Assembly (NCBI GenBank): GCA_014773175.1
Contig: VXCM01000149.1
Location: 200,899 to 264,898, forward strand
Source of the DNA: Lucifuga dentata
Lineage: Eukaryota; Chordata; Actinopteri; Ophidiiformes; Bythitidae
Reading direction: 5' to 3'
Length of the DNA: 64,000 bases
Part shown: piece by piece, positions 26,801 to 39,840 of the stretch
Layout: each line of letters begins with the position of its first letter
How positions within the stretch are numbered: the first letter of the stretch is position 1
Program-made: the position numbers and the translations under genes
Notes under the pieces: generated by a model
Database searches by the model: none
Seen by the model: only the letters and a program-made list of their open reading frames with translations
What the model was told of the DNA's origin: nothing

Positions 26801-27684
26801 TTATGATCAATATGCGATCTAAACCCTGGATTGGGGGAAATGAGCGAATGTGGCAACAATCAGAGTGCACATATTGTTTTGTTCACTTATTCACCCTCCA
26901 TACTAGAGATGGTTCAGCAAGAAAGTAAACCATAGGAAATACAGTAGCAAAGAACTTCCATCTTTGTGGAAAAAAACAAAGACAGCTGAGGGAAAATGAG
27001 GATTCGGGATGTACACTAAAGGGCAACGAACCAAATAGGAGAGCAAAAGCTTTTCTGCAAGGCAGCACAAGTCATGCTGTAACAGACAGTTACACATGGG
27101 GGCCTGTGTGAGAAAAACTGAGCTCAATTTGCAGTATTACAGTATCACCTGGTGACTCATATGCTGTAGAAGTTTATCTGTGAAGTCCGTTGATGCTTTC
27201 ATGTTCATGTGGGATCAAAGAAATCTGACCAACTCAAGCTTGCTGATCACCTCCATGGATCAGCCTATCTCTGTATATGATGTATATGATTGATATAACA
27301 TAAGATAGCAGTATCCCCAAGTTTGCATTGAGACTGGTGAAAGATTAAACTTCTCTAACAAGATGCTTTAAAATCACCATCAGGTCATCGATCATCCATC
27401 TTGTTTTCTGTTGAGATTATACATTTTTCATGGACCAATCAAATCTTTTGAAAAACATCATATAACTGCAAATTAATAAAAGTTGATTCACACTGGACTA
27501 ATATTATGATGACCTTTGTGTTTGGCAAAATATAGTTGGTAGTTTGTCATGGAATTTTTGCTGTAAATACTTTGTACATTTGCATTTAATTACTGTAAGA
27601 ACTCAAATCCTTTGAATTTAATTTTAAATCACAAGATTTCCAGTCCACATTAATCCCATAGAGAATGGCTTAAACATGTGAAGT

Positions 27685-27697
27685 ACACACTTTTGTA

Positions 27698-27734
<37 letters not shown>

Positions 27735-27748
27735 NACACACTTTTGTA

Positions 27749-27790
<42 letters not shown>
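27685..27790. repeat. Duplicated GT microsatellite around an N
   Basis: Two copies of an acacacttttgtatct plus GT-run block, 27,685-27,734 and 27,736-27,785, with an N at 27,735. Confidence 0.9.
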
Positions 27791-28619
27791 TGTATCCATT
27801 GTACATGAGAGAAAAGTTTGACCTTTTTAACTGTGTAGAAAGAAAGGATAGATGAATGAGTGGATGAATAATAGATTGAAAGCAGTAGAGGAGGTGTTAC
27901 CAGTTCTGTATGCTCACCTGTAAATACAAATGCTTACACACTCACAGACATGCATACACACAACATGTGCAAGAACACACAAACACACATCAGATAAAGA
28001 CCATATTTTCTCCTTCACTGCATCAAATCATTTCACAGCATCATTATGTTGCTTTGCCTGTTACACCAGCTGTAACCTTTCCTCCTTCTCCACAACCATG
28101 TTTCATTTATTTCTAATATTTCAAGCGATTTGTGTTGCATTTTTATGATCCGTGTGAGATCGATGTACCACCATGTCTCCTTTTCTTTTCTTCTCCGCTC
28201 TGCTCCAAATAGAACCTGACATTCAGCTCATCATTATTCTTCTACCTTTCTAATTTGTCAGGAATTCCATGTCAAAATGCAAACTTTTTCTTTTACTCTA
28301 TATGTTTTATCAAGTATGCATGTAAGGTAGGAACGCTGGGAGCACATGTACAGGACGTGCTTGGATTTCAAACACCATGGCATAAATTTGTCTCCTGCTA
28401 TTGAGGCTGGATGATGCAAAACACGTCTGTAGAGAAAACAAGGCATCAGAAAAACATGCATTCTGAATGAACTTGTCTCTCTCTGAACTCTTTGCTGCAC
28501 ATTTCTCCTCTGAAAACATTTAACGGGCAAATGAGACAACAGCAGGGCCAAGGACATGAAATGAAAGAATGACAAAAAGAGGACACATTCATCTTGCTGT
28601 TCTTCTCTTTTCAGGGGAA

Positions 28620-28810
28620 GTTTACAGCGCTGTACCCCCTATTAGACTACATCACATCCCATCGCCTTGGTTACCCATGTTGCCCCGTTTCCATGGTGTT
28701 TCAAGGGGAACCGCTTTCAAAAGTGGGTTTGATTGGCCGCCGGGGCTGCTTCCCTCTGTGCTGCTAATTAGCACTCTCATGACTTCCCTCAGGTCTGTGG
28801 TGAAGTTGGT
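28620..28810. promoter_or_regulatory. Candidate regulatory element (RFX-like, homeodomain sites)
   Basis: A GC-richer island in AT-rich DNA. It holds ggttacccatgttgcc (28,669-28,684) and gtttccatggtgtttc (28,687-28,702), both close to RFX X-box half-sites, and a perfect gctaattagc palindrome (28,763-28,772), a homeodomain-type site. Regulatory function is inferred from motifs only. Confidence 0.25.
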
Positions 28811-28821
28811 GGGACGACAGG

Positions 28822-28825
<4 letters not shown>

Positions 28826-28859
<34 letters not shown>
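28826..28859. repeat. CA microsatellite
   Basis: Uninterrupted CA run. Confidence 0.95.
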
Positions 28860-28860
<1 letters not shown>

Positions 28861-30262
28861 GGCACAAATATATACACACACTGAAACACTGCCCCTTCTT
28901 AAGTGTTGAGCTAGTGTATGATGTGCAGACAGCAGAAAAGCTGTGTTTTTGTGCTTTTACTAGGCAAGTTCATTGAAACGCAATGGTCTCCCTTCTTTCT
29001 GTCTGTAGTCCCTGTGTGTGCGGTGTTTCTCTCTTTGTGTCATCACTTCCGTCCTCTCTACGCTTCACACAGGGATGTAATCAGGAAAACAACTGGGGAA
29101 AAGCAGGAAGAGTCAATGTTCTATGTGTCACAAAAATAAAATCCTGGAAAATAAAAACATCACTTACCCTTAACCAGCTTTCCTGTTGTTGTACTCAACA
29201 AGAGCTCTGTCCTCTTTATCTTTGTCTGCTTGTTTTCCTCTCTGTATCCCTCTACCTGTCGACAACTGGCCTTGTTCACTTTATCTCTCCCTCTTTTCAC
29301 TCCTGCTATCTGTCTCTACCTCTCTTTTCTGCTTCCTCTTCTGCACTCTGCTTCTCCTCTTCCTATCCACCTGAGTGTTGAAAATAGGAAAAATAGTATT
29401 ACCCTTGACATTCTTGCTGCATCATGCTATCGCAGACAAAATAAATGTGGCCAGTGTTTCATGAGGCGTGTTTGCAGTGCTCTGCTGTCAAAAAACTGTG
29501 GTGTGTGTGTATGTGTGTGTGACAAGGTAACATCAATAACCAATGAGAGAAATCTGTATGATGCAACCATGTGTGAATGTTTTACACAGGCAAAAATGCT
29601 CCTAAAACACACACATACACCAATTTCTCTGATGCTTGGATCATAAAGGAAGTACAGATGGAATAAGCAATGTGACATCTATACCTATACATTAAAAATT
29701 AAAGGTTGATTTGAAAAGAAAAATAGTGAATATTACATATAAAATCTTGTTCACTACAGATGTTCACACCTTTCAATATGTAAGACATTCCTATGATAAC
29801 TAACAACTTAATTAGCAGTAGTTAGTGTCAGCTTGATGCTGTGGTGGATCTCACGTCACAGCCAAACTCTGCCCAGACATTAAAGGCTGAACTCAATTTA
29901 ACAAACAAGATCTCAGATGCTTTTCATCTCATACACTGCCTTACATCATGTCTGCCTTCGAACCAGTGTTTATAAGGATCATATGAAACTAAAGTGCCGT
30001 TCTCTGAGGGTGCACATGATGAAACAAATCAATGTCGGGCATGATGGAATTCATATTCCGAATCAATATATACTTCTACATCGCAGTGAACACACTTTCC
30101 CAGGCCTGAAATCCTGTGCTTCAAGTGGTGCATTCAAGGTCCTAAGTTTTGATCTTCAGGGTGGAGATGGGTAATTTAGGTGGGGGAGAATTAGAGGAGA
30201 CTGAGCATGTGCACTTTAAGATGTGGTAATCGCAGAGAAAAAGAGAGAGTAGTTCTCATTTT

Positions 30263-30345
30263 AGGCCGTTAAACATTGGAATAAGCTCCCAGCTGAGCTG
30301 AAAAGTTCCAAGACTTTCATTCTTTCTCACATGGTGCTAAAAATT
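30263..30345 (+). pseudogene. Non-LTR retrotransposon C-terminal relic
   Basis: Translation of gccgttaaacattggaataa and the next bases gives AVKHWNKLPAELKSSKTF. This matches the usual end of L2/CR1/Rex-type reverse transcriptase proteins (a W-N-x-L-P motif). Nothing further of the element is clear. Confidence 0.55.
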
Positions 30346-30564
30346 GATCCTTAGCATCCAGGCATGTCATTAATTTGACCTTTTCACTATGAAATTTTAT
30401 CCTGTTTTGAAACTTGTAGTTGAGCAGGATGATTGTGTCTTTGTATACCGATGTTTGATTTCACACGTTCATGCATTTACAGATATGGGCAGTGTGAGTG
30501 AGATTGTGTAAATGCTTGTTTTGTAAGTGTGATTTTTTTCTATAATATTTGATATTTGTTTTAC

Positions 30565-30624
30565 CTGCCGGGGACTGCAGATGGAAATTAGCTGATAGCA
30601 AAATCTGGTACAAAGCATCTCTTC
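30565..30624 (-). CDS. Weak candidate exon, phase-compatible
   Basis: Sixty bases between an ag at 30,626-30,625 and a donor gcag|gtaaaa. In phase 1 it reads RDALYQILLSANFHLQSPA, and it would join the exon at 40,474 upstream and the one at 2,753 downstream without a frame break. Against it, the sequence upstream on the coding strand is A-rich with no pyrimidine tract, and the donor is below average. It is kept as a candidate because phase matches on both sides. Confidence 0.2.
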
Positions 30625-32204
30625 CTAGTTTGAGACTAATGTTTTTTGTTTGTTTGGTTGGTTGGTTGGTTGGGTTTTTTTTTTTGTTTTCTTTTTTTTT
30701 GTGCATGGTCCCTGNAAAAAAAAAAAAAAAAAAAAAAGATACATTTCAGAATGCATAAAATGTCTTGCAAGTTGTCTCGTCCTAAATGGCATATGTTTCA
30801 TAAAAGGCAAGAAAAACAGGCATTTTGGCACATTAAGCCACATTAAACTTTGTCAGGCTTAGCTGAATGTCTTCTTTTCTGGTTTGCTGCAGCAGTTGTG
30901 CAGATGCAACATCTGACCAATTGCACATACTGAATGGCAATCTGCGTTGCATCAGGACTAGAAGTTGTGATATAGGGCCACTTAATCATTTGTTGACATG
31001 ATGAATACGATGATGCTGGAGGAAACATAAAGTTCCCCATATCTCTGTCCCTCATATCTTCCAGTTTTGGTTTCTTCCCTCCTGTCCAACCATTCTCAGC
31101 CTCACATATTCCTGTAAGAATGGTTTGGGGGTGGGGGGTGAGTAAGGAGAGCATTTTAGGATGAACCCTACATGTAGTGTAGAGTGCCAATGATCTTGTT
31201 GTACATGCAGAGATGGAGGGCAGACAACAGGGTGAGGAAGAGTACAAACCCAACAGGTGGATAGACAGATGGTAAGAGATATACAGCAGGTTAGAGAGAT
31301 AATAAAGGCTTAGAGGAAAATGAGACGGCAAAAGGACAGAAGCAGAGAGAAGAATGTTTATCCTCTCCGTGATCATGTAGCCGTCTGTCTCTTATTTAGC
31401 CCAAGGTTCTGATTAAGTCGTTTGTGTTTAAAGAGGAGGAAGCTTCTAATTCCCCTCCTTTCATCTAATTTAATTATACGCTGACATTCTCCCTTCTTCC
31501 ATAGAAGGATAAAAGCAGCTTAAGCTTTTATGTGCAGCTTTAATGACAGCGTCGAGGAAACTTTACTCACTGATTGCTTAGCCTTAAGTGTGTTTAGCCT
31601 CAACACACAGTGTAACCCCAAACACACTTGTAGCCCGCTCTCACACTCACACACTGTATTCACACAGAGCCAGAAGGCTTTCACACAGTTGTTGCATACA
31701 CACACAACTGCTTCCGAGAACTATCTCTCACACACACAGAAAGCCTTTTCATGCTTAACAAGACTTTAGTCAAGGAGCCAGGCACACCGTGTTAAACAGA
31801 ACACTGCATTTATACTTCGTTTTGTGTGTGACGTTGATTTCAGCCTTGACTTGAGAGTTTTGGCAAATGGAGGGTTTAGGCAAATTTCAGTCAACTGTGG
31901 TTTTGATGAGGAGATAGAGGAAGTTATCTTTGCTTTTATTAATACTGCACAACAACTCATTCAACAAATGACACGCAGCAGGTTTGAAAGGAGCAGTGAA
32001 AAAGAGGTAAAAACATTTTTGCTACTTAACAGCTACAATCTAAAATGTTTTTTTTAAGATTTAGATTAGATTTAGGTTTTTAGAATTTTTGTAAATTATT
32101 TCAGTGATTCTCAAAAATTCTATTGACTGGATATGATTTGGAAAGGCATATACGGGATCTGTCATTGAAAACTGATAGTGCACGCCTAGAGTGAACGTCA
32201 CTTC

Positions 32205-33150
32205 TGTAGATCTCAGAGAGGCAGGCACTGTGATGAGGTACAGACCAGGGAAAAATTCTGCAGCTTTAAGGGTCCTAAAGAGCACAGAGCAGCATTGTTA
32301 AAAAGCTGAAACATGGACCAAGCACCAATAATCTTCCTTGAGCTGACCATCCAGACAAACTGAGCAATTGGGGGAGAAGGGCAATAGTTGTGCAGAGTGA
32401 CCAAATACCTGATGGTCACTCTGATAAAACTCCAAAGTTCTAACATAAAGACAAACTCCTTGGCAGCACTCCACCATCTGTGTATCAAGAGAGTCGTGAG
32501 ATTAACATCAACCCCACTTGGAGCTTGGCAAAAGCCATCTAAAAGGCTCTCAAGCCATGAGAAACAAGATTCTATGATCTGATAAAACTATGACTGAACT
32601 GTTTGGCCTGAATGCCATGTGTTCTTTCTGGGGGAAACCAGGCATCAATCATCATTTGGCCAATACCACGGTGAAGTATGATGCTGTGTGGATGTTTTTC
32701 ACCAGCAGCGACTGGGAGGCTCGTCACAGTCCAGGTAAGAGTTAATGAATCAACAGAGAGAGAGAGATCCTTGATGATAAGCTGCTCAAGAACCTTCAGG
32801 ATCTCAGGCTGAGGTGAAGGTTCATCTTAAGCGCGTGACCAAGATGACTCATGGATGTAGAACAACATGGATGTAGTGTAGAACAAGTCTGGGAATGTCC
32901 TTGTGTGGCCCAGCCACACACCAGACTTGAACTCCATTGTAACTTTGCTGAAAACAGTGGTAGAATGACAGCCTGCATCTAATCTGACAGAGTTTGAGAG
33001 GAACGGGGAAGGATCCCCAGAACAAGTATGTCAATCTTGAAGTATCACACCCAAGAAGACTTGAGGCTGTAACTGCTGCCAAGGGTGCAAAATAAAGGCT
33101 CTTAATACTTCATTCTGTTAATTCTGAAATAACAAATCTGACTTTTTTTT
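32205..33150 (+). pseudogene. Decayed Tc1/mariner-like transposon
   Basis: I recognise the run of Tc1 transposase coding sequence in order: the helix-turn-helix part near 32,210-32,280, the region around gaccatccagacaaactgag, the stretch gccatgagaaacaagattct, then gatgctgtgtggatgtttttc, the segment gtggcccagccacacaccag, and the end agaagacttgaggctgtaac. The frame is broken many times by indels and stops, so it is an old, dead copy. Terminal inverted repeats were not resolved. Tc1-like fossils of this type are abundant in fish genomes. Confidence 0.85.
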
Positions 33151-34456
33151 TATTCTTCAAAAGCAAGTGTTGACGTTTCATTAGTTTCTTCTCTGATTTC
33201 TATCAACCACTCATTTCAACATTGCTATTGTTTGAAATGTGTTGGATCAGTTACTGGTGACTAAACTGAGGAGGATTGTAATTTATGATTGTATAGCTGA
33301 ACTTATATGTTCATCAGAACCAACCAATTAAGACGTTTTGCTGCAATACATGAATAGAAGCAATGCAAGTTTTGGGTCTGTGTTAATGTGATATTTTAGT
33401 TTAGTTTTTTTTTTTTTTNTTTTTTTTTTTTTTGTTTTTTTTTTTTGTAATACATTTTAAAGAATTTCAAAATATCTGCTTTTGTTTAAGTGGAAAACTG
33501 TTTAGAATGGGAAAACATTTAATCAATATTAAAGAATGTCTATATATACAAAAGAGAATGGTTGAAATGCACTGTACCTCCTCTCTCCCTTAAAAAAAAA
33601 TCTATCATATGAAAGTATTACTGGGAGAGATAATGAGGACAAGGACAACACAAACAAGATGTGCAGCAGCCACTTGCCTGGGCATATTTACACACACACA
33701 CACACATTCCCAAATAAGAGCTTTGTTCAGGCTTTCAGCACGTTTGTAATTCACAAAAACAATCATCTCATGCCCATCAAAAAGTGAATTTAGAGACGTT
33801 TATCAAACTCCGGCACTGTACCACATCAGCTTAACAGCCCTTAGCGAGAACTGCATTGTAAGAATCATCTGCATAAACAGTTAAAAAGTTAAACCAGCAT
33901 AAATATCTTTAATTAGCATGGAATGGATGTAGTCACAGAGGAAAACAAGCAAACCATAAATCACCTTATTGGAAATTTAAAGGATCATACTGACTGTCAC
34001 AATGCAAGCCAGACCAGCTTTTTGTTGTCTGGGAGATCATCCTGCATCCCGATCTAAATTTATTCTACATGCATTTGCACCTTCCATTAACATCCTTGTC
34101 TGAATAACGTATCTGGATAGGGACTGTATGTCGATGCAAGTCGCAAATGGTTTGTAACAGAGTTAGACAATGCAGGGTCAAAGTGTGAGGGAGGGATGAG
34201 TATTAAAAGAATAAATAAAAGTGTAAAAACAAAAAAAAGACTAGTTGGAATCAGAGAAATGTGGAACGAAAAGCAGCTTCATGGAAGACATGAAAAAAGA
34301 GAACAGAAAGCATTTTGCAGTATTATGCTGCTATACTGGTTCATGTATTAGATAGGCCAACATTCATCATCATCATCAGGAAGTTAATGAACCCCGTTGA
34401 CTTAGGAGCAGGATCCCTATTTGGATAAATGGAACATTATACTCACTACATCACTC

Positions 34457-34457
<1 letters not shown>

Positions 34458-34507
<50 letters not shown>
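34458..34507. repeat. CA microsatellite
   Basis: Long CA run of about 25 units. Confidence 0.95.
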
Positions 34508-34509
<2 letters not shown>

Positions 34510-34597
34510 CTGTTTCTCTCTGAAACCTACATACAGACAAGTCCACAGTGTAAAACATTTTTATTAAAGGAAAAAACTTACATATGGAGGCACTCTC

Positions 34598-34598
34598 C

Positions 34599-34633
<35 letters not shown>

Positions 34634-34692
34634 CTTTATTTATATAGCACCTTTCATACAAGTCAATACATCTCAAAGTGCTTTATATTAAC
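34598..34692 (+). repeat. AATC microsatellite plus fish repeat tail
   Basis: Eight or so AATC units are followed by ctttatttatatagcacctt and ctcaaagtgctttat. This combination is a familiar retroposon-like repeat in fish genomes. It is non-coding. Confidence 0.6.
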
Positions 34693-35080
34693 ATAGATGT
34701 CTGTCAATGTCATTTTTTTTTTCATGTAATACAATAAAAAGAAGATGCATATAACAAAACACATAAACACAGCTTTTATATGTGATGCTGGTGTTTCTCC
34801 AGCATCCACTCTTTCTTTCCTTAACTCGAACAAAACCACATCCACACATCAATTTTTTACTCAAAAACTGTTGTTCAGCTCAAAATAAGCCTGTGAAACT
34901 AAAATTACACCTTCTGTATTTCAAAGAAAAAGAAATGCGTTCTAACAGGAGTAGATTCTATAATTGAACCAAAGGTACACACATGCATGTACACACACAT
35001 GCACCAAAAAAAGGACTCCAAGTCTAATGGGGCCTGAACAAGGGATGCTTAATGAGGAGCTCTAACAGGTGTTTCTCATT

Positions 35081-35086
<6 letters not shown>

Positions 35087-35117
<31 letters not shown>
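35087..35117. repeat. GA microsatellite
   Basis: GA run. Confidence 0.9.
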
Positions 35118-35121
<4 letters not shown>

Positions 35122-37319
35122 CTGATATTCCCGTTATTCATTAGTGTCTTACAGGTTGCTGATATTAATGAAGTGATGTCCATAAGCTTTCCCATCTCCA
35201 CTACATATGCATGCACATACAAAAACAAGTACACAGATATCCATCCCTCTATCTTTCTACCTCTTTTCTTCTCTCTGGTCCTTTACACTCCTTCAGCTGT
35301 AAGACAAACTTGTTTTTTTTTTCATTTTGACTGCCTCTGATTTCTGTTGTCTCTCATTTTGCCTCATACTGGCCTATTCCAGTCCTGTTATCTTTTCTCT
35401 TTAGCATGACCCTGCTAGTTGTCTCTCACTGAATGTTATTCCTGCCATCTGTGTGTGTGTGTGTGTGTGCGCGCGTGCGTGAGCTTCTACCACTTAAGAG
35501 AGTCAAAATGGTACAAACTGTAATTCAATCACACCACAATCAGTGAGTTACCTGAGTCATGTGATCATAGAGAGGTCCACTGACACTTAGAGCATGTGTG
35601 GGCACATGCACACACACACACACACACTCATACACAAGTCCTATCTGGCACATGCTTCTTTTCTCCCAAGGCCAGACATTTTACATGAAGCCTTTACCTG
35701 TCTTAATTAACTAACTGGACTCATCAGTCATCTAGGGACCTGCTCTGATTAACCCTCAACACGCCATAACACCCCCCTTTCTTTGCCCAACTCACCCTCC
35801 CCCCTCCCCCACCCCCACTACTATGCTGCTACACATGGTTACCTCTGCTCCATTAACCATTATACTGGACTGCACCAAAGCCAACCTGGAACGGGAGTGG
35901 GGGTGGGGGATGTGGGGTGCTCTCATTAAACACTTTGAGCTCCGACAGAATCAATTACAGTGATGTATTGATTTGTCAGCAGGTCCTAGTGGCTCAGCTA
36001 TAGGGCACCGGGACCTGTCGCATTTGGGAGCAAGTGGGAACAAATGGAGGGATTGAAGGGAAGAAAGGAGGGAGGACTGACAAAAGTATGAAAATGGAGG
36101 AGGACATAATGAGGATGAGGAAGGAAAATGTTGGCACAGGGGGTGAAAGACAAGAGTGCAGAAGACAGAAATGGTAAAGTGCAGAAGGATGAGTTTAAAG
36201 AAAGGTGAAGCCTGGAGTGATGGAATGACTATGTAAATGATAATGGGAGAAAGGATGTGCAGAGGAATGAGGGAGGGGTAAAGAGTGAGAGAGAGAGAGG
36301 GAGGGAGGGAAAGAAAATGTAGGGAGAAAAATACATTTCCCTATCAAACTTGAAACAATTCTTTCCTTGTGACACTCCATTTCTTTCATGTCCTCTTTTC
36401 ACCTTTACTTCCTATCCTCCGCCTTTTCAACCTCTCTCTTCCTTATATTTTCTCACTTCATCTCCCTCTCTCCTCCCCTGCATTATAACTTTTTGTGCTT
36501 CAACTTCCTGTCCAGCGTGTACTTCCATCTCTGTTGTACGTGGTCATTTACATTGATGGGACTCTAACCTTGAAAGTAATACCAAGTAAAGTCAAAGCTT
36601 GGCCGTGATGTGTGTGTGCCGCAGGGATGCCGTCAAGGTGACATGAAAAATGAACATTTTGAAATGGGTGTGTGTTTTCTGTCTATCAATATACAGTATC
36701 TAGTCCTTTGTGCAGCAGGCATTAGGAATGATGGAGTGGTGTGTTGCCATGAGCGTACCACGTGTGGAGTATAACCAAGCTATCCCATTATTGTCTTTCA
36801 CCAGGTGAAGTCCCACACCTGTGTTACACTTCACTGCCACCACCATTCAAAGTCTGAGAATAATAGAGTCAACGCATACAGCAGCCCACACAAACTAAGT
36901 AGCTACGCAGCTTTTCATGTTTCACAGATGACAAGGAACACGCGCTCTCTTTTTCCTGTAATGAGGCAGCAAGGCTCCAATACACAATGCAGGATATGAT
37001 TAGGTCACACATCCACAGCAAATATGCCTCCAATCTGCGAGCCACAGAATGAAAGAAGCCAGTCATTCATGCAACAGCAATGCAGATGTCTTACTTGCAG
37101 AGGTATACAGGTAGATGCAAGCAAACACACACACGCACGTTCCAGAAAAACAATCACACACTGACACATACTGGCATTTTTCTGCTCTGATTGTGTATGC
37201 TTCTGGTGTGTTCTGAGAGTGAAGGTACTGTATGTTGTGATTTCGAATAGGAATCCAAATGATGAGAAGTATAACATGCTGGACAGAGGTACATGCCCTG
37301 CACATATAGAACTGGGAGA

Positions 37320-37740
37320 TAAATATATAGAGTCATATACACAAAAATCTGAGACCACTGTGAAAATGCTTTTATTCTGCATTCTTTTTGAATTTAATAC
37401 AAGATTTTTCATTACAAATGATAATATCATCTTAACAATTTGAGTGAAAAGTTGAATCTTTGAAAAATGTAGATGAATTGCAGAATATCTTAGTATTTGG
37501 TATGTCCTGCTTTTGCTTTAATGACAGCATGGACTCAGCTGGCATGGAATCCAGAAATTGGTGCAAAACCTGACGACCCAAGTTATCCCAGCATGATTTG
37601 ACAATGTTCAAAGAGCTTCTTGTGATGTCAGACTTTGATTATTTCCAGCTTTACATGGAAAACATATATATATATAAATTTTTTGATACAACACTACAAA
37701 GCATTGAGATTTTGATTATTATATCATCATGGTTGTAAAT
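37320..37740. repeat. Probable DNA-transposon remnant
   Basis: The phrases aaatctgagaccactgtgaa, atgcttttattctgcattct, cctgcttttgctttaatgac and gcatggaatccagaaattgg read like the non-coding part of a fish DNA transposon found in many copies. The class is a guess; ends were not found. Confidence 0.35.
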
Positions 37741-38358
37741 ACCTTCTGACGCATGCTGTTATCCAACACGATGTACATGTAAGGTATTTTGTATGACTAA
37801 AGAAAAAAGCTGATCATGGCCAAAACATTGAGAATAAGTGCTACAAAGAGCCAGAAGGTTGTAGCAGGTGCACATACATTTTTCAGTATTTACTGTATAT
37901 ATTTTATGAAACCCTGTCAGGTGTGAAAATGTCCTTGGAAAAGGAGGGGCTTCCTTCAAGACTGAGATAGGTTTGGCATGTTGAGTGGAGATGGATGTAG
38001 CAGAACACTGTGTGAACAGTGTGTGTTCCTAAAATGGAAATGACTGTTCACGTATCTTGCAAACTTTTGACTTTTCTCTGACATGTCTAAACCCTTTATT
38101 TGTCAAATAAGCAGAGAAACATTCTCCATCTTTCTTTCTAATCTGATTTAGAGAGCAAATAAACCCTCTCCCTCTCTGTCTTTTTGCCTTCTTTAATTGC
38201 TTGATAAACTACAGCCACTGCCATCTTCTTTCTCTGCTAATTGTAACTCTCTTTCATCATCATCTCTCGCCCCCTACTGACACAAGCAGTGTTTTAGGAC
38301 ATGTTTTTCAGCCACTTTTTTCATTGTTTCCTTTTAAGTCTTTTGAAGTATACTAGCA

Positions 38359-38975
38359 CCTTAAATGGCCATAGTGGTGATTGTGCATATTTGAGCCAAA
38401 TAAATACTACCCACAAACATGCTACGTTACTGCCAACCATTTTCCAAAACAAAACTGAATTTTAGTTTTTGTGTTATTTTGCCAAGTCTTTTGAAAATCA
38501 AATGTTCAGGTGATACACCTACCTTAAAATTCAGAGTTTCACCTGCTAACACCACTGATAATTTACACAAGATTGTAGAAGGCACAGTTGTTTTAATTTC
38601 TCAGTAAAAGCAGTTTTCTCATGGGAATATGTTCCTTGGTGGAGAAATACATTTTCTTTCATGTAGCTCTGTATTGGATCAGTGAAATTAAGTATCTTTG
38701 ACAAAAAAAAAATAATAATGGTGTGCGGTTCACCTTGATGAGTTACTGAGGTACTTGACTCTCTATTCCTAAGTACAGACTTGACTTAAAGTCTCTAGAA
38801 GTTGATTTTTGTTGAGTACTGGATTGGACTAAAACCAATGGCTGCCTGGAAGGTAGGAAAAACAGTTTTAAAATGTATCACTCCAGTAGCATGTTTTGGA
38901 AAATGGTTGGCAGCACATGTATGCAGGTTGTATATATTGGGCTCAAATGCAAAATCACCAGTATGTTCCTTTAAA
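38359..38975. mobile_element. Foldback/MITE element, copy B
   Basis: The longest copy of the family. The left arm (gctacgttactgccaaccat, then tttccaaaac) is the inverse of the right arm (ttttggaaaatggttggcag, then acatgtatgcaggttgt, then tttgagccc-like sequence in reverse). The right half also contains the reverse complement of the conserved interior (ccattggttttagtcc). Only non-coding sequence lies between the arms. Exact ends and any target duplication are unclear. Confidence 0.7.
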
Positions 38976-39496
38976 GCAAAACAAAATGTGTCCATTGTAA
39001 AACTTTTAGAAACTTGGAAATGAAAGTGCAGACCCCATAAAAACCACATATGCTGCAAACCTCATTTTACCATCTTCTTCACGTATGACATTAAAAACAT
39101 TCAGCAATTGGAAAGAAAAAAATAACAAGTTGGGCATGTGCGATGTTTAAACCTGAAAGTGGTAGAAACGATTGGAATGAGTTTCAGAGCTCAAGGTGGA
39201 CATTTTCCCCCTTCTGGGATAAATAAATAAACACCAAGGTTAATTTTTTTATCCCAGCATCTGTGCGTGTGTACTTTTTTTTTTTTTTTTNTTTTTTTTT
39301 TTTTTTTGTAACACACCCAGCATGAACCTCAGAGCCTCAGTTCCAGAGAAGGGTCAGTTAATATAGTCGAGTTAAATGCCAGTTTCTCCTGAGTTTCGCT
39401 GTCTCTCTGACAGCATCAACATCACACACAACTCCAAATCTAACAAAGGTCAGCTCTCTATTTTACCATTCTCTTTTGCTGCACACGTGTCAGGGA

Positions 39497-39502
39497 GAGA
39501 GG

Positions 39503-39549
<47 letters not shown>
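39497..39549. repeat. GA microsatellite
   Basis: GA run of about 25 units; a CT run follows at about 39,690-39,710. Confidence 0.9.
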
Positions 39550-39550
<1 letters not shown>

Positions 39551-39734
39551 ACTAGCATAGATCTCAGAGTTATTTAAACCCAGCCTAACGATTCAATATC
39601 CATCAGATTTATGTCTGTTATTTTCTTCTTCTAAACAGTAAGTGATAAACTCAGTGAAGGACACAATAACAAAGATCACCTGTTCACCTCTCTCTCTCTC
39701 TCTCTCTCTCAGTCTTTTTCTTTCTGTCCCTGTG

Positions 39735-39840
39735 CTATCAATCAGCCCAGTGATTGCTGTTGGATTACAGGCTTTTGCTGTCTGCTCCAGGCGATTAACG
39801 TCTGAACAAATAAATGCCCTTATATCCCTCCATAGCAATG
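39735..39840. promoter_or_regulatory. Candidate conserved element or missed exon
   Basis: A non-repetitive, moderately GC-rich stretch between two CT/GA microsatellites. On the minus strand it has a good acceptor (catttatttgttcag, exon start about 39,800) followed by an open frame DVNRLEQTAKACNPTAITG in the phase left by exon 40,474. No proper donor is visible, so I do not call it an exon. Confidence 0.25.

Larger units (their letters stand above)
19166..30260. other. Non-coding DNA, few features
   Basis: Apart from the two repeats at 20.7 and 23.2 kb, the microsatellites at 22.2, 27.7 and 28.8 kb and the candidate element at 28.6 kb, I see no gene or recognised repeat. Open stretches here are short or low-complexity. 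Confidence 0.5.

Noticed and set aside
28258..28575. Minus-strand open frames with acceptor-like ttttctctacag
   Set aside because: Two good-looking acceptors, but no donor in a compatible phase and no stop position that makes a sensible last exon.
36869..37066. Minus-strand open frame with acceptor-like sequence
   Set aside because: No compatible donor; hydrophobic, Cys-rich chance composition.
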